Notes under the pieces: generated by a model
Seen by the model: only the letters and a program-made list of their open reading frames with translations
Database searches by the model: none
What the model was told of the DNA's origin: nothing
Part shown: positions 1 through 7,069 of the stretch, one piece after another
Position numbering within the stretch: the stretch's first letter is position 1
How the letters are laid out: every line of letters begins with the position of its first letter
Translations under genes and position numbers: made by a program
Assembly (NCBI GenBank): GCA_023442215.1
Contig: JAEZMP010000701.1
Location: 1 to 8,626 of the forward strand
Direction: 5' to 3'
DNA: 8,626 nt
Source: Pseudomonadota bacterium
GTDB lineage: Bacteria; Pseudomonadota; Alphaproteobacteria; Rhizobiales; Segnochrobactraceae

Positions 1-924
1 CTTATGTACCTAGCAGAAGGTGCTAAAAATATACCAGGCTACATCAGTCATTACAAGATGACAATAGGAGTGACAGAACATCTTTTTGAAGTGCTGAATG
101 AGGAGACCGAACGTACTGATGGGAAACAACAAAGTGTTAATCTTAATGTACCTGCAATAGAATTTGATACTGTAAGCTTTTCATATGATGGACAAGCAAA
201 AGTATTGGATAAATTTTCATATAACCATCTTAATGGGAAAACAATAGCACTTGTAGGTACTAGCGGAGGCGGTAAAACTACAGTATTAAAACTGCTATGT
301 GGATTTTACAAACCGCAGAGTGGATGTATCAAACTCTGGGGTAAAAGTATGGACGAATGGAGTATTTCGTCAATTCGCTCGATGATTTCTATAGTATCAC
401 AGGATACATACCTATTCCCTGTAACTATAGCTGAGAATATATTATATGGTAGGCCTGGAGCTACATTTGATGAAATATTGGCAGTTGCAAAAAAGGCAAA
501 TGCACATGACTTTATAATGGAATTACCTCAAGGGTATGACACCCTTGTTGGTGAACGTGGAACTAAGTTATCAGGAGGACAAAGGCAAAGAATATCAATT
601 GCTCGTGCAATACTGAAAAATGCTCCTATTCTACTTTTGGATGAGCCTACATCAGCCCTTGATACAGAATCAGAGATACTTGTTCAAGAGGCATTAGAAA
701 ACTTTACAAAAGATCGCACTGTACTTGTTGTGGCTCATCGGTTATCAACTATCAAAAACGCTGATCATATAGTGGTGTTGGATCAGGGTAAAATCGTTGA
801 AAGCGGATTACATGAAGAACTATTAAAAATGGACGGAATTTATAATCAGTTGTATAGTAAACAGTTTTTTTCAGGCACTAGCGAGTCGAATGGTGATGAA
901 ACGGGGGCAATCAAATATGCTTAA
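1..924 (+). CDS. ABC exporter half-transporter, C-terminal part (5' truncated by the window)
   Basis: This is the nucleotide-binding end of an ABC exporter subunit that uses ATP hydrolysis to move a substrate across the cytoplasmic membrane. The reading frame is open from base 1, so the ATG at base 4 is almost certainly an internal Met and the membrane domain lies upstream. Counting from that Met, I see the A-loop Tyr61, Walker A G85-T92 (GTSGGGKT), Q-loop Gln133 in SQDTYLF, signature LSGGQ 189-193, Walker B ILLLDE 209-214 with the catalytic Glu, and H-loop His245. The first 40 residues match the linker that follows the last membrane helix. The ATPase site is complete. Its stop codon lies 8 bases inside the next gene, another ABC half-transporter, so the two probably form a heterodimer. 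Substrate unknown; the neighbouring biosynthetic genes suggest product export or self-resistance. Family assignment is secure; the substrate is inference. Confidence 0.95.
   Translation, partial: LMYLAEGAKNIPGYISHYKMTIGVTEHLFEVLNEETERTDGKQQSVNLNVPAIEFDTVSFSYDGQAKVLDKFSYNHLNGKTIALVGTSGGGKTTVLKLLCGFYKPQSGCIKLWGKSMDEWSISSIRSMISIVSQDTYLFPVTIAENILYGRPGATFDEILAVAKKANAHDFIMELPQGYDTLVGERGTKLSGGQRQRISIARAILKNAPILLLDEPTSALDTESEILVQEALENFTKDRTVLVVAHRLSTIKNADHIVVLDQGKIVESGLHEELLKMDGIYNQLYSKQFFSGTSESNGDETGAIKYA
903..907 (+). promoter_or_regulatory. Ribosome binding site deciding the start of the second ABC gene
   Basis: A run of five G lies inside the end of the first ABC gene, 9 bases before the ATG at 917. 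It supports this start over the in-frame ATGs at 890 and 896. Similar G-runs precede two further genes here. Confidence 0.7.
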
Positions 925-2677
925 GCATAACTTGACTGAAATTAAAAGAGTTATATCTTTAATAAAACCAAGAAGACTGCAGTATCTTTTAAGCTTGTTT
1001 GGTTGCAGCTTAATGGATGCCAGCGTAGCAACTATATTGGTTATTATTACTGCAAAAGATGCTGTGAATGCTGCTGCTCAAAAGAATATGGAGCAGATAA
1101 TTAAAATATGTATTGAAATGAGCATTATAGTTCTTATACTTTGTGTCTTATCACCAATATTGAACTATCTATTTGCGAGTACTGTTAAGAAAATTATGGC
1201 GGAAATAAGATTAAGAACATTTGGACATATGGAGAAAATATCAATAAGCTATTTCGAAAACACTCATAGTGGGGATAGTATATCAAGGATAACAAACGAT
1301 ATAGGAGTAATTGAGAATGCTTTTAACGGTAACGTACGCTCAATACTAACACTCATTTTTACAGGCGTGTTCTCGGCTATATCGATGTTAGGAATGGATT
1401 GGAGACTTGGTTCTGTATTGATAATCTTAGGTTTAGTATCTACATATATAAATACAAAGTTTGCACATAGCATTAGGTGTTTAAGTGATGATCTCCAACA
1501 GAGCCAAGCAAAGTTGACTGGACGGCTAATAGACTTGATAGCAGGATTCAATATAATCAAAATGTTTAATATAAAAGAAATTATTATTAACAAATATAAT
1601 GAGTCGAATCATAAAACAGCTCATATAGCGGTTGTCCGCTCCAAAAAGTTTGCAATTATGGATAGTACTAATTTTTTACTTACTTGGATTGGTAACGGAG
1701 GAACTTTTGCGATAGGGTCTTACATGCTGATTCATGGTGAATGTGATTTAGGTACTATACTTGCGATTGTACTATTACAACAGAACGTGACAAACCTTTT
1801 CCGCCAATTGGGAGGATTTGCATCTCAATTACAGACCTCGTTTGCGGGGGCTGCCCGTATATTTGAGATTTTAGATATTCCTGAAGAGCCTGAAAGGTAT
1901 AATATATCAGCAAATTGCGAAGTAAGTGATTATATAGGGATAAAAGATGTAGCTTTCGGCTACGAGGAGAGAGAGTCGGTAATCAATGGGCTAACTTTGA
2001 ATGTTGACGAAGGAAAGATAGCAGCACTTGTAGGTCCTAGTGGAAGTGGAAAAAGCACTCTTATAAAACTTCTACTCGGGTTTTACCAACTTCAAGCTGG
2101 CAGTATAGTTATTAATGGAAGGCCTATGGGAGACTATACACTGACCGAACTTAGGGATTTAATGGCTTATGTGCCTCAGGATACCAATCTTTTTGAAGGC
2201 ACGTTAGAAGAAAATATAAAATACGGTAGTATGAGCGCATCACATGAAGAAGTTGTCGCTGCCGCTGAGGCAGCAAATGCACATGATTTTATAATGGAGT
2301 TTCCGGAAAACTATAATACTATCGTAGGTGAAAGGGGTGTTCGGTTGTCCGGGGGGCAGAAACAGAGAATTGCTATTGCAAGGGCTATTCTAAAGAATGC
2401 ACCCATTCTGCTTTTGGATGAAGCTACATCTGCACTTGATTCAGAATCAGAACAATTGGTACAGGAGGCACTTAAAACCTTAATGAAGGGAAGGACAACT
2501 ATTGCTGTGGCACATAGGTTATCCACGATAGAGAATGCGGATGTAATCTTTGTGATAGATAAAGGAAGGGTAGTAGAACAAGGAAGACATCAGGAACTGC
2601 TGGAAGTGAACGGACTCTATAATCGTTTGTATATGATGCAGTTCAAATGCGCGGAATATGAAAAAGATATAGATTAA
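917..2677 (+). CDS. ABC exporter half-transporter (membrane domain plus ATPase domain), complete
   Basis: This is a full half-size ABC exporter of 586 residues, typical for the MsbA/LmrA-like fold. The N-terminal half holds several hydrophobic segments (about residues 25-45, 65-88, 140-180 and 250-290), giving a six-helix type membrane domain. The ATPase domain carries Walker A G373-T381 (GPSGSGKST), Q-loop Gln421, LSGGQ 477-481, Walker B ILLLDE 497-502 and H-loop His533, all intact. I chose the ATG at 917 because a GGGGG ribosome site sits 9 bases upstream. In-frame ATGs at 890 and 896 have no such site and would only add residues without a hydrophobic or family-like pattern. It overlaps the previous gene by 8 bases, implying translational coupling. 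Its ATPase half is closely similar to that of the upstream subunit (for example NAHDFIME and the LSGGQ to Walker B stretch), so the pair arose by duplication and probably works as a heterodimer. Substrate not determined from sequence. Confidence 0.94.
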   Translation: MLKHNLTEIKRVISLIKPRRLQYLLSLFGCSLMDASVATILVIITAKDAVNAAAQKNMEQIIKICIEMSIIVLILCVLSPILNYLFASTVKKIMAEIRLRTFGHMEKISISYFENTHSGDSISRITNDIGVIENAFNGNVRSILTLIFTGVFSAISMLGMDWRLGSVLIILGLVSTYINTKFAHSIRCLSDDLQQSQAKLTGRLIDLIAGFNIIKMFNIKEIIINKYNESNHKTAHIAVVRSKKFAIMDSTNFLLTWIGNGGTFAIGSYMLIHGECDLGTILAIVLLQQNVTNLFRQLGGFASQLQTSFAGAARIFEILDIPEEPERYNISANCEVSDYIGIKDVAFGYEERESVINGLTLNVDEGKIAALVGPSGSGKSTLIKLLLGFYQLQAGSIVINGRPMGDYTLTELRDLMAYVPQDTNLFEGTLEENIKYGSMSASHEEVVAAAEAANAHDFIMEFPENYNTIVGERGVRLSGGQKQRIAIARAILKNAPILLLDEATSALDSESEQLVQEALKTLMKGRTTIAVAHRLSTIENADVIFVIDKGRVVEQGRHQELLEVNGLYNRLYMMQFKCAEYEKDID

Positions 2678-2714
2678 GTATATATATAATTAAACATTAG
2701 GGGGAGTTGAAAGT

Positions 2715-4322
2715 ATGGGTAAAACTATAGACTGTATTTTTGTTGGACATAATTCAGTTAGTATAAAAGAAAAAGAAACACAGTTAAGAGTTGATCAGAA
2801 AAGGGATTCTTACGAGTACAGAGAACTAGGCTTGAATTATATTGAATATAATAAGAAGAAATATACACCTGGAGAATTATTTAATCATTTATATTACAAT
2901 GAAAATCAAAATAGTGATAATTTCAGACCCAAAAAACCAGTAAATAGGCTTTATGCTATTGCATATTTGGGAAGTTATTTGGCTAAAAGGGGATTATCCA
3001 TAGATTATGTGAATGATTTTAGACTACAAAAGGAAATATTAGCTGAAAAACTAAGTGAAAATAATGTACTTTGTGTTGCAATTCCTACTACATTATATGT
3101 AAATACATATCCGATAAAAGAAATTATAGATTTTATTAAAAAACATAATACAACTGCAAAGATTATAGTAGGAGGTCCTTATGTTTTATCCAGTGTATTG
3201 ATAAATCAACCTGAGCAATTGCAGGATTTATTCAAAAATATTGGAGCAGATTACTATATCAATAGTGCAGAGGGAGAAGCAGCGTTGGCAGGAGTAGTAC
3301 ACTCTGTAAAGAATTCTCTTGAGTTTGAGGATATAAATAACATTTATTATTGGAATGGAACAGAGTATAAGTTTACAAGATCAATTCCGGAAGATAATGA
3401 TTTAGAAGATGATACTATAGACTGGTCACTATTTACAGGCACTCCTAATGAGGCTGTGAATATAAGAACTTCAAGATCATGCCCCTTTTCCTGTTCCTTT
3501 TGTCATTTTCCTACTTATGCAGGTGCTTATAAAACTACCAGTGTGGAATTTATAGAGAAAGCTTTAAATAATGTCAATGATATAGGTACAGTTAGAGAAG
3601 TTTCGTTTGTTGATGATACCTTTAATGTGCCTGTTCAAAGATATAAACAAATACTTCGTATGATGATAAAGAATAAGTATAAATTTGCGTGGAACTCTTA
3701 CTTGAGATGCCAGTATTTAGATAGAGAAACAGTGGAACTGATGAAGGAAAGCAATTGTAATTGTGTAACCCTTGGTATTGAATCGGGTAGTCAAAAAGTT
3801 CTGGATATTATGAACAAAGCAGTGAAAGTGGAGGATTATTATAAAGGCATTTCTTTGCTTAACGAATACGGAATTCCTAGCATAGCATCTTTCTTTATGG
3901 GATTTCCAGGTGAAACTTATGAAACATTCAAAGAAACAGTGAATTTTATAGAAGAAAGCAAACCTACATTTTATAGAACTGAGCTTTGGGTATGCGCACC
4001 TTTATCTCCAATATATGAAAACAGGGAAAAATATAATATCCAGGGAATTGAAACAAATTGGTCACATAATACAATGGACTCAGTCACAGCTGGAAAGTTA
4101 GTTACTGAAATGTTTATGTCTATTAAAAACTCTATAAGGTTAAAGGATGAGGAGTTTGGTACACTACTTGATCAGATGACACTTTTGGGTTTGGGAATAG
4201 ACAAGCTTACGTCATTCTACAGGTATTTCAATGAGGCTTTAAAAGATAAAATAAGAGATCCTAAAAATTTAGAAGTAAACCCGGAAATAATCGAAAGACT
4301 TAAATCAATATGTCGTAAATAG
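2715..4322 (+). CDS. B12-binding-type radical SAM enzyme, PhpK-like, putative methyltransferase
   Basis: The 535-residue product has the layout of cobalamin-dependent radical SAM enzymes. The N-terminal Rossmann-like part (about 75-200) contains a GGPYV turn at 153-157. The radical SAM core begins with CPFSCSFC, giving the 4Fe-4S ligands Cys256, Cys260 and Cys263. Downstream are GIESGS (354-359) and FMGFPGE (394-400), both common in this superfamily. The N-terminus (IDCIFVGHN, then a YRELGLNYIEY stretch) and the C-terminal WSHNTMDS segment (449-456) resemble what I recall of the PhpK-named family, whose founding member methylates phosphorus in phosphinothricin-type pathways. Relatives sit in PKS/NRPS clusters with unknown substrates, so P-methylation is not implied here. 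I do not see the DxHxxG lower-ligand motif, which is usual for this class. The gene follows the ABC pair by 37 bases, with a GGGGGAG ribosome site at 2700-2706. Likely role: methylation or another radical modification of the pathway product. Superfamily secure, subfamily moderate, substrate unknown. Confidence 0.88.
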   Translation: MGKTIDCIFVGHNSVSIKEKETQLRVDQKRDSYEYRELGLNYIEYNKKKYTPGELFNHLYYNENQNSDNFRPKKPVNRLYAIAYLGSYLAKRGLSIDYVNDFRLQKEILAEKLSENNVLCVAIPTTLYVNTYPIKEIIDFIKKHNTTAKIIVGGPYVLSSVLINQPEQLQDLFKNIGADYYINSAEGEAALAGVVHSVKNSLEFEDINNIYYWNGTEYKFTRSIPEDNDLEDDTIDWSLFTGTPNEAVNIRTSRSCPFSCSFCHFPTYAGAYKTTSVEFIEKALNNVNDIGTVREVSFVDDTFNVPVQRYKQILRMMIKNKYKFAWNSYLRCQYLDRETVELMKESNCNCVTLGIESGSQKVLDIMNKAVKVEDYYKGISLLNEYGIPSIASFFMGFPGETYETFKETVNFIEESKPTFYRTELWVCAPLSPIYENREKYNIQGIETNWSHNTMDSVTAGKLVTEMFMSIKNSIRLKDEEFGTLLDQMTLLGLGIDKLTSFYRYFNEALKDKIRDPKNLEVNPEIIERLKSICRK

Positions 4323-4400
4323 CATTTAAATTACCAAATATATTATAGGCTGTAGCAAAAAGAGAAATATATAAATTAGTGATGATACACGGGGGGGTAT
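4323..4400 (+). other. 78-base intergenic gap, the largest in the window
   Basis: AT-rich spacer between the radical SAM and flavoenzyme genes. I see no stem-loop followed by a T-run and no convincing paired -35/-10 boxes, so read-through is the simplest reading. The only notable element is the G7 run at its right end. Confidence 0.5.
4391..4397 (+). promoter_or_regulatory. Seven-G ribosome binding site of the flavoenzyme gene
   Basis: GGGGGGG ends three bases before the ATG at 4401. The first Gs of the run give a workable Shine-Dalgarno spacing, while the last are too close. A homopolymer of this length is rare in so AT-rich a sequence, and a change in its length would alter spacing to the start codon. 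Confidence 0.55.
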
Positions 4401-4988
4401 ATGGAGACGCTTAATGCAATAAATGAAAGGCGAAGTATTAGAATATTTAAAAAAGATGCTGTACCAGATGAACTTATACAAAAGTTGTTAGAGGCTGCTG
4501 TGATGGCTCCTTCAGGCGAGAATCGACAACCTTGGAGATTTGTTGTTCTCCAAAATGATAAAAAGAATGAATTTGTACAACTTTTAACAGATGTATATCA
4601 AAAGCTAAATGAAAAGGGTATTAAGACAGGTACATTTAAGAGAACTATTGGATGTATACGGCGAGCAAATGTATTTATTTTAGTGTTTAATGCTTATTCT
4701 GGTAATAAGGATATTTGTAAAGATAATGATTCCTTTAAGTGGCTTGTTGATATTCAGTCAATAGGAGGAGCAATACAAACAATACTTTTGATGGCGAATG
4801 AACTAGCACTTGGTTCTCTATGGGTATGCGATGTGTTTTATGCAGCTCAAGAAATATGTTCCTGGTTAAAGCGAGAAGATGAACTTGTAGGAGGGGTTTG
4901 TTTGGGCTATGCAGATGAATCACCTAATCTACGCCCACGGATGCAATGGAATGAAGTAACAATATGGCCTGATAAATGCTCAGAATAA
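4401..4988 (+). CDS. Nitroreductase-family FMN-dependent oxidoreductase
   Basis: The 195-residue product is a small cytoplasmic flavoprotein of the nitroreductase fold, a family that binds FMN as a homodimer and uses NAD(P)H or another donor. Visible family marks are RRSIRIFK at 10-17 (phosphate-binding Arg-Arg-Ser), APSGENRQPW at 36-45, the central helix QSIGGAIQ at 119-126 followed by LALGSLWVCD (135-144), GGVCLGY at 164-170 and the closing RPR at 178-180. The length is normal for the short subgroup and no fusion is seen. The start is supported by the G-run site and by the family's usual position of the RRS motif near residue 10. Members reduce nitro groups, quinones or enoyl groups, or dehydrogenate azolines, so the family does not give a substrate. 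In this operon it might reduce or desaturate the polyketide chain or act on a coupled moiety; that is inference. Confidence 0.88.
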   Translation: METLNAINERRSIRIFKKDAVPDELIQKLLEAAVMAPSGENRQPWRFVVLQNDKKNEFVQLLTDVYQKLNEKGIKTGTFKRTIGCIRRANVFILVFNAYSGNKDICKDNDSFKWLVDIQSIGGAIQTILLMANELALGSLWVCDVFYAAQEICSWLKREDELVGGVCLGYADESPNLRPRMQWNEVTIWPDKCSE

Positions 4989-5038
4989 GAATAATTAATT
5001 TATTTAAATTATAATCTAAAAAATAATTTTTAATTGAA

Positions 5039-5044
5039 GAGGAG
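5039..5044 (+). promoter_or_regulatory. Strong ribosome binding site of the acyl carrier protein gene
   Basis: GAGGAG lies 9 bases before the ATG at 5054, in an otherwise very AT-rich 65-base spacer. It suggests efficient translation, which fits a carrier protein needed in excess over the enzymes. Confidence 0.65.
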
Positions 5045-5053
5045 AATAAGAAT

Positions 5054-5338
5054 ATGAGTAACTTACTTGAGGAAAATGTAGCACTGGAACAAAAGGTAAA
5101 AGATATGATAATTGATAGGCTAGGACTTGATATAACTACTGAGGAAATTGAAGACGATGCACCAATTTTTGGTATGGATGATGACGGAAGAGGGCTGGAT
5201 CTTGACTCAGTTGATGCTTTGGAATTAGTTGTAGGAATAAACGAGGTATTTGGAATCAAACATCAAAGTGATGATCTCTCTGTTTTATATAGTGTAAAGA
5301 CAATTTCTGACTTTATAAGAAAGATGTTAGGTGAATAA
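5054..5338 (+). CDS. Acyl carrier protein of a type II PKS/FAS system
   Basis: The 94-residue acidic protein is a discrete acyl carrier protein. The phosphopantetheine arm is expected on Ser52 in DLDSVDALEL (49-58), a variant of the DSL/DSV motif at the start of helix II. An acidic DDDG stretch at 42-45 precedes it and lengthens loop I; the following GLDLDSVDALEL pattern recalls carrier proteins of aryl polyene and related type II clusters rather than housekeeping AcpP, which usually reads GADSLDTVE. The N-terminal helix (about 10-24) and a C-terminal helix (about 82-93) complete the fold. It carries the growing chain between the ketosynthase, reductase and dehydratase encoded just downstream. 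The ketosynthase start lies three bases after its stop, so the two are coupled. A holo-ACP synthase to activate it is not in the window. Confidence 0.93.
   Translation: MSNLLEENVALEQKVKDMIIDRLGLDITTEEIEDDAPIFGMDDDGRGLDLDSVDALELVVGINEVFGIKHQSDDLSVLYSVKTISDFIRKMLGE
5329..5334 (+). promoter_or_regulatory. Ribosome binding site for the ketosynthase inside the ACP gene end
   Basis: AGGTGA, a good match to the 16S rRNA tail complement, lies within the last ACP codons, 7 bases before the ketosynthase ATG at 5342. It indicates translational coupling and supports that start. Confidence 0.65.
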
Positions 5339-5341
5339 GGT

Positions 5342-6562
5342 ATGGCTGATAACGGGTACAGGGCAGTAGTTACAGGAATAGGAGTTATTGCAAGTAACGG
5401 ACTTAGCAGAGAAGAATTCTTTAAGGCCATAACTGAGGGAAAGAGCGGTATAGGTAATTCAGAAATGCTTCAGAGTATGGGAACACGCTCATGTATGGCA
5501 GGGGAGGTTAAAATGAAATTCCCTGAGCCTTTACGTGTAAGTGATGCAGAAAGAACTGTTTCACTTGCTTATAAAGTTTTAGATGAGGCGTTTGAGGATA
5601 GTGGACTAACAAGGGAGGATATAAGTGACTTAGGTAAAAAGGCTGGGATATCATTTTCAACCTCACTTGGAGGAAATTATTGGTTAATGAAACATGTAAG
5701 AAATAAATTTGCCCAAAATGAGAGTTCTCCTGAATGGTTGATAGATTTACCATCTTGCACAACGTTGGTATCTAAATACGCAGGGGTTAAGGGACCTGTT
5801 TACACCACGATATCTGCTTGTGCATCTGGTACTGGAGGAGCCAGTATCGCTTTGGACTTAATTAGAAGCGGAAAAGCCGAAGTAGTTATTATTTTAGGAG
5901 CAGATCCGTTAACCGACTTTTCAGCTGCTGGATTTCATAGCCTTAAATGCATGAGTGCTACTGGTTGTAGGCCTTATGAAAGTGATCGTGATGGTATGAC
6001 CATGGGAGAGGGAGCAACGGCTATTATTGTTGAATCCTTGAATAGGGCTTTAGAAAGAAATGCACATATATATGGCGAAATTCTAGGGTATGGAATAGGA
6101 AATGATGCTTACCATATGACTAGTCCTAACCCCGATGGGGTTGGAGCATACAAATCCATGAGGATGGCACTAAAAGACGCAGGAATAAGTGAGAATGATA
6201 TTGATTATATAAATACACATGGAACTGCAACTGAACTAAATGACGATATGGAAATCCGTGCTATATCAAAGCTTTTCGAAGAGGTTAAGGATAGTTACAA
6301 AGTTGCTATATCCTCTACGAAATCTATGACAGGTCACTGTCTTGGAGCTGCTGGAAGTGTAGAATTGGCGGTAATCCTTTTAGCAGTTGATAGAGGAGAG
6401 ATACCCCCAACCTCAACCCTCATAAACCCAGATGAAGCATTTGAAAATTATAATTTGATAAAAGGAAAAAGTATCAAGAAAGAAGTTAAAAAAGCTTTAT
6501 CAAACTCCTTTGGTTTTGGAGGACATAATGCAAGTATAGTTGTAGGAAGATACGAAGGCTGA
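5342..6562 (+). CDS. Beta-ketoacyl-ACP synthase (FabF-like ketosynthase, KS-alpha)
   Basis: The 406-residue protein has the length of FabF-type condensing enzymes and the full catalytic set: nucleophile Cys160 in TISACASG, His293 in NTHGTAT, and Lys327 with His332 in STKSMTGHCLG. The C-terminal NSFGFGGHN loop (388-396) is also typical of active elongating enzymes, as is RPYESDRDG at 210-218. It catalyses decarboxylative condensation of malonyl-ACP with the acyl chain in the cytoplasm. It follows the ACP by three bases. A second, catalytically empty homologue lies downstream at 7070-8239, so this one is the likely KS-alpha of a KS/CLF heterodimer rather than a housekeeping FabF. I cannot determine starter preference or chain length from sequence alone. 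A role in ordinary fatty acid synthesis is the main alternative, made less likely by the partner protein and the neighbouring exporter and radical SAM genes. Confidence 0.93.
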   Translation: MADNGYRAVVTGIGVIASNGLSREEFFKAITEGKSGIGNSEMLQSMGTRSCMAGEVKMKFPEPLRVSDAERTVSLAYKVLDEAFEDSGLTREDISDLGKKAGISFSTSLGGNYWLMKHVRNKFAQNESSPEWLIDLPSCTTLVSKYAGVKGPVYTTISACASGTGGASIALDLIRSGKAEVVIILGADPLTDFSAAGFHSLKCMSATGCRPYESDRDGMTMGEGATAIIVESLNRALERNAHIYGEILGYGIGNDAYHMTSPNPDGVGAYKSMRMALKDAGISENDIDYINTHGTATELNDDMEIRAISKLFEEVKDSYKVAISSTKSMTGHCLGAAGSVELAVILLAVDRGEIPPTSTLINPDEAFENYNLIKGKSIKKEVKKALSNSFGFGGHNASIVVGRYEG

Positions 6563-6604
6563 AGTTTATAATTATATGTTTTATAAATTAAGTGGAGGCA
6601 CTCT

Positions 6605-7036
6605 ATGGAAATTAAGGAAATTCAAAGTGTACTTATACACCGTTTTCCATTTTTAATGGTTGATAAGATACTACATATTGAGTACGAAAAAAAGTCCATC
6701 GGTATTAAAAATATTACTATAAATGAGCCTTGGGTACAGGGGCACTTTCCTGAGGAACCTGTATTTCCTGGAGTTTTAATTATTGAAACGATGGCACAAA
6801 TAGGGGGATTTGCATTCTATAATACTGAGAATAAAAATGGTAGTTTAAAAGGATATTTATGTAATGTGAATAACGTTAAGTTTATTAAGAAAGTAGTGCC
6901 CGGGGATGTACTTATTGTGGAAGCTGAGGTTAAAACGAAAGTAGCAAATTTAGCACGGGTTAAGTGCACTGCTAAGGTAGAAGATACCATAGTAGCAGTT
7001 GGTGAAATTTCTTATTCATTTGATATGGAAAACTAA
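6605..7036 (+). CDS. 3-hydroxyacyl-ACP dehydratase, FabZ family (hot-dog fold)
   Basis: The 143-residue protein matches FabZ in length and layout. The N-terminal HRFPFLMVDKI (12-22) is the classic FabZ entry motif. The catalytic His47 sits in GHFPEEPVFPG (46-56), and the catalytic Glu61 in the hot-dog helix IETMAQIGG (60-68). It removes water from 3-hydroxyacyl-ACP to give a trans-2-enoyl chain. A GGAGG ribosome site at 6594-6598 is 6 bases from the ATG. The gene separates the two ketosynthase-family genes, which are usually adjacent in type II PKS clusters. With no classical enoyl reductase in view, its product double bonds may be retained, giving a polyene. No residue essential to the family is missing. 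Confidence 0.94.
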   Translation: MEIKEIQSVLIHRFPFLMVDKILHIEYEKKSIGIKNITINEPWVQGHFPEEPVFPGVLIIETMAQIGGFAFYNTENKNGSLKGYLCNVNNVKFIKKVVPGDVLIVEAEVKTKVANLARVKCTAKVEDTIVAVGEISYSFDMEN

Positions 7037-7069
7037 TAATTAGTACTTTTTGGTATATGGAGGATTTGT

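Noticed and set aside
890..916. Earlier ATG starts (890 and 896) for the second ABC gene
   Set aside because: No ribosome site precedes them, whereas the ATG at 917 has GGGGG at 9 bases. The extra residues would only recode the tail of the previous gene.
4401..4988. Flavoenzyme as a BluB-type protein making the lower ligand of B12 for the radical SAM enzyme
   Set aside because: BluB needs oxygen and has a different length and sequence. Nothing specific to it is seen, and the apparent anaerobic setting argues against it.
5010..5015. TATAAT matching a -10 box upstream of the ACP gene
   Set aside because: No acceptable -35 hexamer lies 16-18 bases upstream, and such hexamers arise by chance in this very AT-rich spacer. 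An internal promoter remains possible but is not supported.
1264..5762. Reverse-strand open frames at 1264-1593, 2311-2526, 4735-4923, 4924-5259 and 5508-5762
   Set aside because: Each lies wholly or largely opposite a well-supported gene, has no recognisable domain, and reads as low-complexity shadow coding. None was kept.
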